NCBI RefSeq assembly: GCF_003234965.1
Contig: NZ_QKVK01000005.1
Span: forward strand, 248,001-312,000
DNA from: Aestuariivirga litoralis
GTDB lineage: Bacteria; Pseudomonadota; Alphaproteobacteria; Rhizobiales; Aestuariivirgaceae
Reading direction: 5' to 3'
Length of the DNA: 64,000 nucleotides
Shown: positions 1 through 12,349 of the stretch, piece by piece
Layout of the letters: every line of letters begins with the position of its first letter
Numbering within the stretch: the stretch's first letter is position 1
Notes under the pieces: model-generated
What the model was told of the DNA's origin: nothing
The model's database searches: none
What the model saw: the letters and a program-made list of their open reading frames with translations, nothing else
Translations under genes and position numbers: made by a program

Positions 1-440
1 TCATCGCCAACCGGGTGACCGGCACGGGCCGCGAGCTGGAAGGGGCGCTGAACCGCATCACCGCCTACCAGCAGTTCAACAATGCCGCGGTGACGCTTGA
101 CCTCGCCTCGCTCGTCCTGCGCGACATGCAGGCCAGCCCCGATGGCTCGCGCATCAAGATCGACGACATCCTGAAGATCGTCGGCCGCCACTTCAATGTC
201 GGCCGCACCGACCTGCTGTCGCCGCGCCGGGCGCGGAGCGTGGTGGTGCCCCGCCAGATCGGCATGTATCTGGCCAAGAAGATGACCGCCCGGTCGCTTC
301 CCGAAATCGGCCGCCGCTTCGGCGGGCGTGACCATTCGACGGTGCTGCACGCCGTGCGCAAGATCGAGGACCAGATCAAGACGGACGACAAGCTCGCCCG
401 TGAGGTGGCCCTCCTCATCCGGCTCGTCGAACAGGGCTGA
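1..440 (+). CDS. dnaA: Chromosomal replication initiator DnaA, C-terminal part (5' truncated by window)
   Basis: The reading frame is already open at base 3 and runs to TGA at 438-440, so only about the last 145 residues are present. They contain the end of the AAA+ lid region and DNA-binding domain IV, including the family signature GGRDHSTVLHA that contacts the DnaA box. DnaA binds and unwinds the chromosomal origin. It is followed after 96 bases by dnaN, the classic dnaA-dnaN-recF-gyrB order. The GTG at base 15 is an internal codon and not a start. Confidence 0.97.
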   Translation, partial: IANRVTGTGRELEGALNRITAYQQFNNAAVTLDLASLVLRDMQASPDGSRIKIDDILKIVGRHFNVGRTDLLSPRRARSVVVPRQIGMYLAKKMTARSLPEIGRRFGGRDHSTVLHAVRKIEDQIKTDDKLAREVALLIRLVEQG

Positions 441-536
441 AAAGCCCCCGATAACCCTTGAACTTGCACGCTTTCCGCGCCAAAGTTTCCGGCCCGGCAT
501 GAGGCCGGAAACCACGGAACGAGGGATTACCGGCTT

Positions 537-1649
537 ATGCGTGTCACGATCGAGAGGTCAGCTTTCCTCAAGGCGCTCACCCATGTGCAGAGCGTCGTCG
601 AGCGGCGCAACACCATTCCGATCCTGTCCAACGTGCTGCTGCAGGCGGGCGACGGCCAGCTGAAGCTGACCGCCACCGACCTCGACATCGAGATCGTCGA
701 AAGCGTGCCGGCCGAGGTGTCGAAATCCGGCGCCACCACCGTGCCGGCGCACATGCTCTATGACATCGTGAGGAAGTTGCCCGATGGCGCGCAGCTCGAA
801 CTCGAGCAGGCGGGCGACGGCCAGCGCGTGTCGATCTTCGCCGGCCGCTCGCGCTTTGCACTGCAGGCGCTGCCGCACGAGGATTTCCCTGATCTTGCGG
901 CGGGCGATTTCCCGCATCATTTCGCCATCACCGCCACCGACCTCAAGGGCCTGATCGAGAAGACGCGCTTCGCGATCTCGACCGAGGAGACGCGCTACTA
1001 CCTCAACGGCATCTATTTCCACGACGTGGCGGCGGGCAGCCTGCTGCGCGCCGTGGCGACCGACGGTCATCGCCTCGCCCAGGCGCAGATCGCCAGGCCG
1101 GACGGGGCAAAGGGCATGCCGGGCGTCATCGTGCCGCGCAAGACCGTGCTCGAAGTCGTCAAGCTGTTCGAGGGCATCGACGGTGCGGTGGAGGTTTCGC
1201 TCTCGGCCGCCAAGGTGCGCTTCGCGGCGGGCGACCTGGTGCTGACATCGAAGCTGATCGATGGCACCTTCCCGGATTATGAGCGCGTCATCCCGCGCAA
1301 CAACGACAAGAAGCTGGAGCTCGACACCAGGACCTTCGCCCAGGCGGTGGACCGTGTCTCCACCATCTCGCAGGAGAAGGGCCGCGCGGTGAAGCTGGCG
1401 ATCGGCGGCAACAAGGTGGTGCTCACCGTCAACAATCCGGACTCGGGTTCGGCGGAAGAGGAAGTGGCCTGTTCCTATGACGCCGACCCGCTCGATATCG
1501 GCTTCAACTCGCGCTACCTGATGGACGTGGCGGGCCAGATGAAGTCGGACGGCATGGAACTGCACCTCGCCGATGCGGGTTCGCCCACCATCGTGCGCGA
1601 CCCGACCGACGAGCAGGCCCTCTATGTGCTCATGCCCATGCGGGTGTAA
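537..1649 (+). CDS. dnaN: DNA polymerase III beta subunit (sliding clamp)
   Basis: The product is 370 residues, the usual length for the bacterial clamp, and starts with the typical MRVTIERSAFLKAL segment and ends with the typical YVLMPMRV tail. It forms a dimeric ring of three repeated domains per subunit that tethers polymerase III and other replication and repair proteins to DNA. The ATG at 537 gives the family-typical N-terminus. It lies between dnaA and recF, with only 9 bases before recF, suggesting co-transcription. Confidence 0.97.
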   Translation: MRVTIERSAFLKALTHVQSVVERRNTIPILSNVLLQAGDGQLKLTATDLDIEIVESVPAEVSKSGATTVPAHMLYDIVRKLPDGAQLELEQAGDGQRVSIFAGRSRFALQALPHEDFPDLAAGDFPHHFAITATDLKGLIEKTRFAISTEETRYYLNGIYFHDVAAGSLLRAVATDGHRLAQAQIARPDGAKGMPGVIVPRKTVLEVVKLFEGIDGAVEVSLSAAKVRFAAGDLVLTSKLIDGTFPDYERVIPRNNDKKLELDTRTFAQAVDRVSTISQEKGRAVKLAIGGNKVVLTVNNPDSGSAEEEVACSYDADPLDIGFNSRYLMDVAGQMKSDGMELHLADAGSPTIVRDPTDEQALYVLMPMRV

Positions 1650-1658
1650 GCCTCGTTT

Positions 1659-5245
<3,587 letters not shown>

Positions 5246-5390
5246 TCCTGCCTTAACCCCCCGTTTAGACCTGCCGGGTTAGTTTCGCGCCGTGCGGAAT
5301 GCGGGCTATCATGGCCCGCGGGCATGATGCCGCCTCACCAATACCGTCGCAACTCCGGCCATCAGGACGCTGTGCAAGTCTCGCACAGGG

Positions 5391-5402
5391 TTGCCGCGGC
5401 AA
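5391..5402. promoter_or_regulatory. 12-bp perfect palindrome upstream of the octad-repeat gene
   Basis: TTGCCGCGGCAA is a perfect palindrome 63 bases before the start codon of the 953-residue repeat protein, in the 219-base gap after gyrB. A smaller hairpin (GTGC/GCAC) lies just before it. It could be an operator or simply an RNA hairpin. I see no other gene in this gap. The ribosome binding site of the next gene is AGGAG at 5453-5457. Confidence 0.25.
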
Positions 5403-5464
5403 TGTCTCCATGCGGATCGTGAGGTTATTGGGCGCGCGTCGCGCTGCCCGGCAGGAGCCCATCC

Positions 5465-8326
5465 ATGTCGATCGTTTCGTCGCTGACCACCAGGCAGATC
5501 GCGACCCTGAGCACCACCGCCATCCGGGCACTGTCGACGACCGACGTACAGGCGCTCAGCACCACGCAGGTGGGCGCCCTGACCGCGGCGCAGATCAATG
5601 CCATGGAGACGACCGACCTCACCACCCTGGACACCGCCCAGGTGCAGGCGATCTCGACCACCGCCATCAAGTCGCTGATCGCGGCCACCATCACCAATCT
5701 CACCGACACGCAGGCGGCTTCGCTCACCACCGGGCAGATCGGGCTGCTGCAGGCCTATGCGGTGGAGGCGCTCGAATCGACCGACGTCCAGGCCTGGACG
5801 ACGACCCAGCTCGGCGCCCTCACCTCCCGCCAGCTTGCCGGGCTCACCACCACGGCGCTTGCCGAATTCTCGGATACCCAGCTTGGCCAGCTCACCTCCA
5901 CGCAGGTGCGCGGCCTGACCACCACCCAGCTGAACAACCTCGCATCCACCCAGCTCAACGCGCTGAACATCGCCGATCTCTCGGCGACCCAGGTTCGCGG
6001 CATGACCTCGACCGCCGTCGATGCCCTGTCGACGACCCAGGCGCAGGGCCTCACCACGTCGCAGATCGCGGTTCTCTCCGCCGCCGGCCTCGAGGCGCTC
6101 ACCTCGACGGAATTGCAGGGCTGGTCGACGACCCAGCTCTCGGCGCTCACCTCCCAGCAGCTGGGCGGCCTCACCACCACCGGCCTGGCCGATCTCTCGG
6201 ACACGCAGCTCGGCCTCCTGACCTCGACGCAGATCCGTGGCCTCACCACGCTGCAGCTCAACAATCTCGCCTCCACCCAGCTCAATGCCCTCGACGTGAC
6301 GGCGCTTTCCGCCACGCAGATCCGCGGCATGAGCTCGACGGCGATCGATGCGCTGTCCACCACCCAGGCACAGTCGCTCACCACCGCGCAGCTCGCCGCC
6401 ATCTCGGTCACGGGGCTCGATGCGCTGACCTCGACGGAGGTCCAGGGCTGGAGCACCACGCAGCTCGGCGCCATCACCTCGCAGCAGCTGGCCGGCCTCA
6501 CCACCACGGCGCTGGCCGACTTCTCAGACACGCAGCTGGGCCAGCTCACCGCCACGCAGGTCAAGGGCCTCACCTCCACCCAGCTCAACAACCTGGCCTC
6601 GACGCAGCTCAACGCTCTGAACGTCACCGACCTCTCGGTGTCGCAGATCCGCAACATGAGCGCCACGGCCATCGGCACGCTGACGACCACCCAGGCGCAG
6701 TCGCTCGGCACGCTGCAGATCGCCGCCCTCAGCGCAGCCGGGCTTGAGGCCTTCGACTCCACCGTGGTCCAGGGCTGGTCGACGACGCAGCTCGGCGCCA
6801 TCACCTCGCAGCAGCTCGCCGGGCTGACGACGACCGGCATCGCCGACTTCTCCGATACGCAGCTGGGCCAGCTCAGCTCGACCCAGCTGCGCGGCCTCAC
6901 CTCCACCCAGCTCAACAACCTGGCCACCACCCAGCTCAATGCGCTGGACGTGACGAGCCTGTCCGGCACGCAGGTGGCGGGCCTCAGCACCACCGCCATC
7001 ACCAACCTTACCTCCACCCAGGCCCGGGCCTTCACCGTCACCCAGGTCACGGCAATGACGGCAAGCGGGCTTGGCGCCGTTGCATCCACCGACCTGCAGG
7101 CCTGGAGCACCACCCAGCTCGGTGCCATCACCACACGGCAGATGTCGCAGCTCACCACCACGGCGATCGCCAACTTCTCCGATACCCAGCTGGGCCAGCT
7201 GACGTCGACCCAGGTGAGGGGCCTCACCTCCACCCAGGTCAACAACATCGGCACCACGCAGCTCAATGCGCTGAACGTTGCAGACCTCTCGACGGCGCAG
7301 ATCCGCGCCATGACCTCGACGGCGCTTGATGCGCTGACCACCACCCAGGCCCAGGCACTGACCACCGTGCAGATCGCCGTACTCTCGGCCACCGGCCTGT
7401 CGGCACTGTCGTCCACCGAATTGCAGGGCTGGTCCACCACCCAGCTCGGCGCACTCACCTCGCAGCAGTTCGTCGGCATCGCCGCCACCGAGGTCGAGGA
7501 CTTCTCGACGACCCAGCTTGCCAGCCTCACCTCCACCCAGCTGCGCGGCCTGACGGCAACCCAGCTGAGCGGCCTCACCAGCACCTATCTGCAGGCGCTG
7601 GACGTTGCCTCGCTCTCCACCCAGCAGGTGGCGGGGCTCGACACCACGGCGGCGGGCAACCTGTCCAGCACGCAGGTGCAGTCGCTCTCCGCCGGCCAGA
7701 TCGGCGCGCTGTCGGCCAGCGTGCTCTCCGCCTTCGGCTCCACCGACATCCAGGCCTGGAGCACCACCCAGCTGGGCGCGGTGACCGCCACGCAGCTGGG
7801 CGGCCTCACCACCACCGAGATCACCGACTTCTCGGACACGCAGCTGGGCCTGCTCAGCTCGACGCAGCTGCGCGGCTTCACCTCCAGCCAGCTCAACGCG
7901 CTGGACACCGCTCAGCTCACCGTGCTGACGGCGTCCTCGCTCTCCACCGCGCAGATCGCCGGCCTCACCTCCACCGCGCTCGACCGCTTCACCACGACGC
8001 AGATCGGCACGCTCGATGCCAGCCAGTTCCGCGCCATCACGCCTTCGGCCCTGGACAGCCTCGACACCGCCATCTTCTCGGGGCTGAGCTCGACACAGGC
8101 GGGGGCGCTCACATCGGCGCAGGTCGCAGCACTCAGCACCACCAACTTCGCCTCGCTGAACGAAACCACCGGCATCCCGTCGCTCGCCACCTCGGCGATT
8201 GCCGGCATCACCACCGACCAGATCGCCGCCCTGTCCTCGACCCAGGCCAACGCCTTCACCACCTCGCAGATCGGGCTGATGAGCTCCGACCAGCTCACCG
8301 CCCTCATCGTCGCCTCCAACAGCTAG
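5465..8326 (+). CDS. Ser/Thr-rich octapeptide-repeat protein (953 aa), function unknown
   Basis: Almost the whole protein is made of an eight-residue unit with consensus L-[ST]-[ST]-T-Q-[LVI]-x-[GAN]. From about residue 143 the octads are organised into a 109-residue higher-order repeat of 13 octads plus one 5-residue unit; one octad in each always begins with Trp (WSTTQL). No Cys or His, two Lys and two Pro are visible, and there is no obvious signal peptide or membrane segment. The octad fits a helix-capping pattern (hydrophobic staple plus S/T-x-x-Q capping box), so a solenoid of very short helices is possible, though a beta-solenoid cannot be excluded. ATG at 5465 has AGGAG seven bases upstream. 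The next gene, 18 bases on, is an OGT-type glycosyltransferase, so this Ser/Thr-rich protein may be its substrate (inference). Confidence 0.9.
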   Translation: MSIVSSLTTRQIATLSTTAIRALSTTDVQALSTTQVGALTAAQINAMETTDLTTLDTAQVQAISTTAIKSLIAATITNLTDTQAASLTTGQIGLLQAYAVEALESTDVQAWTTTQLGALTSRQLAGLTTTALAEFSDTQLGQLTSTQVRGLTTTQLNNLASTQLNALNIADLSATQVRGMTSTAVDALSTTQAQGLTTSQIAVLSAAGLEALTSTELQGWSTTQLSALTSQQLGGLTTTGLADLSDTQLGLLTSTQIRGLTTLQLNNLASTQLNALDVTALSATQIRGMSSTAIDALSTTQAQSLTTAQLAAISVTGLDALTSTEVQGWSTTQLGAITSQQLAGLTTTALADFSDTQLGQLTATQVKGLTSTQLNNLASTQLNALNVTDLSVSQIRNMSATAIGTLTTTQAQSLGTLQIAALSAAGLEAFDSTVVQGWSTTQLGAITSQQLAGLTTTGIADFSDTQLGQLSSTQLRGLTSTQLNNLATTQLNALDVTSLSGTQVAGLSTTAITNLTSTQARAFTVTQVTAMTASGLGAVASTDLQAWSTTQLGAITTRQMSQLTTTAIANFSDTQLGQLTSTQVRGLTSTQVNNIGTTQLNALNVADLSTAQIRAMTSTALDALTTTQAQALTTVQIAVLSATGLSALSSTELQGWSTTQLGALTSQQFVGIAATEVEDFSTTQLASLTSTQLRGLTATQLSGLTSTYLQALDVASLSTQQVAGLDTTAAGNLSSTQVQSLSAGQIGALSASVLSAFGSTDIQAWSTTQLGAVTATQLGGLTTTEITDFSDTQLGLLSSTQLRGFTSSQLNALDTAQLTVLTASSLSTAQIAGLTSTALDRFTTTQIGTLDASQFRAITPSALDSLDTAIFSGLSSTQAGALTSAQVAALSTTNFASLNETTGIPSLATSAIAGITTDQIAALSSTQANAFTTSQIGLMSSDQLTALIVASNS
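5555..7852 (+). repeat. Seven tandem ~327-bp higher-order repeats within the octad-repeat gene
   Basis: Equivalent points of the repeat start at 5555, 5891, 6218, 6545, 6872, 7199, 7526 and 7853. The first interval is 336 bases and the next six are exactly 327, because unit 4 is a full octad in the first copy and five residues in the others. A degenerate tail follows to 8326. The exact spacing points to tandem duplication with strong selection or gene conversion. Such an array is prone to copy-number change and assembly collapse. Confidence 0.93.
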
Positions 8327-8344
8327 CCGGGAGATCCTCCAGCC

Positions 8345-10324
8345 TTGCCATCCACCATCGCCGCGCTGTTTCGTGACGCAGACATCATCGAGAAGGCCGA
8401 AGGTGCCGCGGCTGCCGCCGAGCTCTACAAGCGCTGGATCGCGCTCAACCCGGACGACCCGCACCTGGCGCCGGCGCACTTCAACATGGCGGTGGTGGCG
8501 CAGCGTGGTGGTGATTCCTTCGCCGCCATCAACGCCCTGCGTGACGCGCTGCGCATCGACCCCGATTTCCACCCGTCCTACATCAATCTCGGGCGGGCGC
8601 TGGAGGACCAGGGCCAGGCCGGAGCCGCCGTCAGCCAGTGGCTGGCGCTGGTCAACCGCTTGCCGGCCCTCAACGGAACAACCCTGCGCCACAAGCTGAT
8701 GGCACTGCACCAGATCGGCCGGGTTCTGGAATCCAACCATGCCGATGCGGCGGCCGAAGATGCGCTGCGCCAGGCCATCGACCTGTCGCCGGAAAGCGCG
8801 CAGGCGGTGCAGCACTGGATTGCGCTGCGCCAGAAGCAGTGCAAGTGGCCCGTGGTGCAGGGCTGGGACGGGGTGGAGGCAAGGCGGCTCCTCGCCAACA
8901 TATCGCCGCTGTCGGCCGCCGTGATGTTCGATGATCCCGTCTTCCAGCTGGCCCGCAACGCCAGCTATGCGCGGCAGTCGATCGCGCGGCCGCCCGCACT
9001 CTTCGACCATGCTGCCCGCCGGTGCGAGCGGCCCGCGCGGCTGAAGATCGGCTATGTCTCGTCCGATCTCCGCGAGCACGCCGTTGGCTTCGGCCTGGCG
9101 GAGGCCCTGGAACTGCATGACCGCAGCCGCTTCGAGATCCATGCCTATTACTGCGGCATTGCGCGCGAGGATGCCACGCGGGCCCGGATCCATGCCGCGG
9201 TCGATGGCTGGACCGATATCACCGGCCTCACCGATGATGCCGCCGCAGCGCGCATTGCGGCTGACGGGATCGACATCCTCATCGACGTCAACGGCTATAC
9301 GCGTGATGCCCGCACGGCCGTCTTCGCACGCCGGCCCGCGCCCATCGCCGCCAACTGGTTCGGTTTTCCCGGCAGCATGGCGACACCCTATCACCATTAC
9401 CTCATCGCCGACGGCCATGTGGTGCCGGAGGGCCATGAATGCTTCTTCACCGAGCGGGTCCTGCGCCTGCCCTGTTACCAGCCCAATGACCGCAAGCGCA
9501 CGGTGGCGCCCGAGCCGCCGCAGCGCGCCGCTGAAGGCCTGCCGGAGCAGGGCTTCGTCTTCTGCTGCCTCAACGGCACGCAGAAGATCACGCCGCAGGT
9601 CTTCGGCGCGTGGCTGAAGATCCTTGCCGCGGTGGAGGGGAGCGTGCTGTGGCTGCTCGACTCGTCAAGCGAAACCAATGCCCGGCTGCGCGCCATGGCG
9701 GCGGCGGCGGGCATCGCGCCCGAGCGCCTGTGCTTCGCGCCGAAGCGGCCGAATCCCCAGCACCTCGCGCGCTATGCGCTGGCGGACCTGTTCCTCGACA
9801 CCTTCCCCTATGGCGCCCACACCACGGCCTCTGACGCCATGTGGATGGGAACGCCGGTGCTGACGCTGGAGGGCCGGGGCTTCGCGGCGCGCGTCTGCGC
9901 CGGGCTGGTGAAGTCGGCCGGCATGCCGGACCTCGTCTGCACCAGCCTCGAGGACTATGTCTCCCGCGCCGTCGCCATCGCGGAGGTGCCGGGTGCGGCA
10001 GCGGAATTGCGTGAACGGCTGAAAGCCGGCCGCGGCAATTCCATTCTGTTCGACACGGCGCTTCTGGTGAACAGCCTCGAGGCCCTCTATGACCGGATGT
10101 GGGAAGAGTTCCGCAGCGGCGCACTGCCGGTTCCCGGTCTCACCAACCTCACTGCCTATGAGCAGATCGGCCTTGCCCTGGTGGAAGGCCATGAAGGCGA
10201 CAGCATCCCGCCGCAGCTCTACGCCGAAGAACTGGCGCGCTGGTCACTGCATGAACCCCTGCCGCCGGATGGCAGGCTGCTGACTGCCGCGGCGGCACCG
10301 CCGCCGAGGCGCGCTGCCGCGTAG
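8345..10324 (+). CDS. TPR-containing O-GlcNAc transferase-like (SPINDLY/GT41) glycosyltransferase
   Basis: The 659-residue product has an N-terminal TPR region (about residues 20-175) and a GT41-type catalytic region from about 230 to 620. LKIGYVSSDLREHAVGF contains H245, at the place of the catalytic-region His of human OGT. FCCLNGTQKI contains K414, matching the UDP-binding Lys of OGT. HTTASDAMWMGTPVLTL is the nucleotide-sugar binding segment. Family members transfer a sugar, usually GlcNAc from UDP-GlcNAc, to Ser/Thr of proteins. Start TTG at 8345 is chosen because GGGAG lies about 11 bases upstream and the next Met would cut into the first TPR. It follows the Ser/Thr-rich repeat gene by 18 bases, so the two are probably co-transcribed. 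Donor and acceptor are unproven. Confidence 0.88.
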   Translation: MPSTIAALFRDADIIEKAEGAAAAAELYKRWIALNPDDPHLAPAHFNMAVVAQRGGDSFAAINALRDALRIDPDFHPSYINLGRALEDQGQAGAAVSQWLALVNRLPALNGTTLRHKLMALHQIGRVLESNHADAAAEDALRQAIDLSPESAQAVQHWIALRQKQCKWPVVQGWDGVEARRLLANISPLSAAVMFDDPVFQLARNASYARQSIARPPALFDHAARRCERPARLKIGYVSSDLREHAVGFGLAEALELHDRSRFEIHAYYCGIAREDATRARIHAAVDGWTDITGLTDDAAAARIAADGIDILIDVNGYTRDARTAVFARRPAPIAANWFGFPGSMATPYHHYLIADGHVVPEGHECFFTERVLRLPCYQPNDRKRTVAPEPPQRAAEGLPEQGFVFCCLNGTQKITPQVFGAWLKILAAVEGSVLWLLDSSSETNARLRAMAAAAGIAPERLCFAPKRPNPQHLARYALADLFLDTFPYGAHTTASDAMWMGTPVLTLEGRGFAARVCAGLVKSAGMPDLVCTSLEDYVSRAVAIAEVPGAAAELRERLKAGRGNSILFDTALLVNSLEALYDRMWEEFRSGALPVPGLTNLTAYEQIGLALVEGHEGDSIPPQLYAEELARWSLHEPLPPDGRLLTAAAAPPPRRAAA

Positions 10325-10354
10325 CGCTGGGCGCGGCGCCCCCGCTGCCGCGTG

Positions 10355-11323
10355 CTAGAGCAGTCCGAGCAGGGCCCGCGCTGCCTGCTCGTCGGTCACC
10401 AGCGTGTTGCAGCCGATGCTCCGGTGCACGGCGAGGATCGCCGCCGCGCGCTCCTGCCCACCACTCGCCAGCACCTTGTGCGGCGCCGCCTTCAGCGTCT
10501 CGACCCCGACGGACATGATGCGCTCATTGATCGGGTGATCGACCAGCTGCCCCTGCGCGTCGATGAAGTTGCACATGATGTCCGCCACGCAACCGGCCCG
10601 CAGCAGCTGGGCCGCCTCCTCATCCGTGATCAGCTGGCGCACCAGCGAGCCGGAGCTCTCCTTCAGCCCGCCCGCACTCACCACCGCGAGGTCGAGCGAC
10701 TGGGCAAGCCCGCGCAAGCGCGCGATGCCACGGTCCGCCATCAGCCGCGCACGCGTCTCCGCACTGTCCACGACCAGCGGGGCGGGGAACAGGAAGCACT
10801 CCGCCTGCAGCGCGCTCGCCAGCCGCCAGGCGAATTCGAAGGGGTTGGCGAATTGCGTCTCGACAGCACCGCCCATCAGCGACATCACCTTCACGCCCTG
10901 CCGTTTTGGCGGATTGAAGCTTTCGAGTGCGGCACTGAGCGTGCGGCCCCAGCCGACGCCGATAGTCATGCCGTCCGTCACCGCGTCCGACAGCAGGCGG
11001 CCGAGCGCCAGCCCCACCGCGCGCCGCGTGCCCTCGCCATTGGCAGGCGACGGCACCACGATGGCCTCGTCGAGACCCAGCGCCCGTTCGAGGCGGATCG
11101 AGAGTTCGGCGAGGTCCGGCACCCGGTCCTCGATGGTGATCCGCACCTCGCCGCGCTGCCGCGCCTCCTCGAGCAGGCGGATGACGGTGGAGCGGCCAAT
11201 GCCCAGCTGTTCCGCCACCTCCGACTGGGTGAAGCCGAAGGCGTGGTAGAGCCAGGCCGCGCGCAGCCGCAGCGCCGCGTCGTCTGCCAGGGCCGCGCCT
11301 GCATTGCGCTTCAGCTTGGCCAT
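10355..11323 (-). CDS. SorC/DeoR-type sugar-binding transcriptional regulator
   Basis: The 322-residue product has an N-terminal helix-turn-helix (FTQSEVAEQLGIGRSTVIRLL, about residues 31-51) and a large C-terminal effector domain of the SorC/CggR class with MTIGVGWGRTL and the closing VTDEQAARALL segment. Such regulators bind phosphorylated sugars or related small metabolites. It is the last gene of a minus-strand operon, starting 3 bases after the stop of the alpha/beta hydrolase gene, and probably controls that operon. The substrate cannot be read from sequence. Confidence 0.85.
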   Translation of the reverse strand: MAKLKRNAGAALADDAALRLRAAWLYHAFGFTQSEVAEQLGIGRSTVIRLLEEARQRGEVRITIEDRVPDLAELSIRLERALGLDEAIVVPSPANGEGTRRAVGLALGRLLSDAVTDGMTIGVGWGRTLSAALESFNPPKRQGVKVMSLMGGAVETQFANPFEFAWRLASALQAECFLFPAPLVVDSAETRARLMADRGIARLRGLAQSLDLAVVSAGGLKESSGSLVRQLITDEEAAQLLRAGCVADIMCNFIDAQGQLVDHPINERIMSVGVETLKAAPHKVLASGGQERAAAILAVHRSIGCNTLVTDEQAARALLGLL

Positions 11324-11326
11324 GGC

Positions 11327-12097
11327 TCAGCCACCCACGCGCGTGATGAAGGCGGTGATGGCAGCATTCACCTGGCGTGCCGCCTCGACATGCGGCAGGT
11401 GGCCGGCCTCGGGGATCACCAGCTGCTGGCCCCCGAAGGCCGCGAGGGCAGCCGGGCTCGGCGGGTTGATGGCATCCGCGCCACCGAAGATGACGAGGCG
11501 CGGCAGGCCCGTCGCCGCGATGAGCCGGGCGGCTTCGCCCAGCTGCTCCTCATGTGCCTCCACGCCCTTTGCGATGGCGCGCAGTGCCTCGCGGGCACCG
11601 GTGCGCGAAAGTTGCTCCAGCACGCGGGCAATGGTGAAGCGGTTGATGAGCAGCGGCTTGGAGACGAGCTTCTGCAGCAGCGCCTCTGCCTCTTCCTTGG
11701 TCGCAAGGTCCGGGAAGCGCGCCAGGAAGTCATGGTCGATCGCGTGGCCGAGACCGGCGGGTGCGAGGAGCGTCAGCGAGCGCACGCGCTCCGGCTGGCC
11801 CAACGCCATCAGCATGGCAATGCTGCCGCCCAGCGAATGGCCAAGCAGGTGCACGGGGCCCATCCCCTGCGCATCGAGTGCCGCCGTCACCGCCCCGGCG
11901 AGTGCCGCCGCGCTGCCATCCCCGGCATCGGCGGCAAGCGAGTCCCCATGCCCCGGCAGGTCGAGGGAATGGACGCGCGCCACCTCCATCAGCGCGGGCG
12001 AGGTGCCCGCCCAGGACAGGCGGTCGGAGCCGAAGCCGTGGATCAGCACGAGATCCGGCCCCTCGCCACCCAGCGTCTTGAAGGTGAGGCCTTGCAT
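11327..12097 (-). CDS. Alpha/beta hydrolase resembling the catalytic half of AcoC-type E2
   Basis: The 256-residue product is an alpha/beta hydrolase with oxyanion segment LIHGFGSD, nucleophile elbow GHSLGG, an acid in FGGADAINPP and His in AGHLPH. In acetoin dehydrogenase E2 (AcoC) a lipoyl domain is fused to an alpha/beta hydrolase domain; here the same two parts are encoded by adjacent genes that overlap by one base (TGATG at 12099-12095). ATG at 12097 is preferred to the GTG at 12100. It lies downstream of a lipoyl protein and a fused E1, so a role in acyl transfer or hydrolysis in that complex is likely. An unrelated esterase remains possible. Confidence 0.8.
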   Translation of the reverse strand: MQGLTFKTLGGEGPDLVLIHGFGSDRLSWAGTSPALMEVARVHSLDLPGHGDSLAADAGDGSAAALAGAVTAALDAQGMGPVHLLGHSLGGSIAMLMALGQPERVRSLTLLAPAGLGHAIDHDFLARFPDLATKEEAEALLQKLVSKPLLINRFTIARVLEQLSRTGAREALRAIAKGVEAHEEQLGEAARLIAATGLPRLVIFGGADAINPPSPAALAAFGGQQLVIPEAGHLPHVEAARQVNAAITAFITRVGG

Positions 12098-12336
12098 CAC
12101 GCCTCGTCGATGACGGCGAGAACGTCGCCCACGCTCGCGATCTCGTCCGCCGGCACGCGGATTTCCTTCAGCGTGCCGGAGGCCGGCGCCTCGATTTCCA
12201 TGGTGAGCTTGGGCGTGGTGATGGTCAGCAGCATCTCGCCCTTCTCCACCTTGTCGCCCGGGCCCTTCGACCAGTAGTCGATCTGGGCCTCGGTGATCTC
12301 GTTGCCAAGCTGCGGCATCACGACGTCGGTGCTCAT
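12097..12336 (-). CDS. Stand-alone lipoyl (biotinyl/lipoyl-attachment) domain protein
   Basis: The 79-residue product is a complete lipoyl domain and nothing else. The modified lysine is predicted to be K43 in TITTPKLTMEIEAP. The start at 12336 has a near-perfect AGGAGGACAG ribosome binding site; an upstream in-frame start at 12381 would overlap the E1 gene and is unlikely. As a swinging-arm carrier it would shuttle the acyl group made by the adjacent E1. It has no E3-binding or acyltransferase domain, which a canonical E2 would have. The E3 (dihydrolipoamide dehydrogenase) is not in the window. Confidence 0.88.
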   Translation of the reverse strand: MSTDVVMPQLGNEITEAQIDYWSKGPGDKVEKGEMLLTITTPKLTMEIEAPASGTLKEIRVPADEIASVGDVLAVIDEA

Positions 12337-12349
12337 GTCTCTGTCCTCC

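Noticed and set aside
5246-5464. Possible replication origin after gyrB
   Set aside because: Nearness to dnaA suggested it, but I see no cluster of DnaA boxes, no GANTC cluster and no AT-rich unwinding element here.
6524-9436. Very long open frame on the minus strand (about 970 codons) opposite the repeat and glycosyltransferase genes
   Set aside because: It mirrors the third-position GC bias and the repeat of the plus-strand genes, crosses two real genes, and its Gly/Arg/Ala-rich translation matches no protein pattern. Similar antisense frames lie opposite gyrB, the E1 gene and others.
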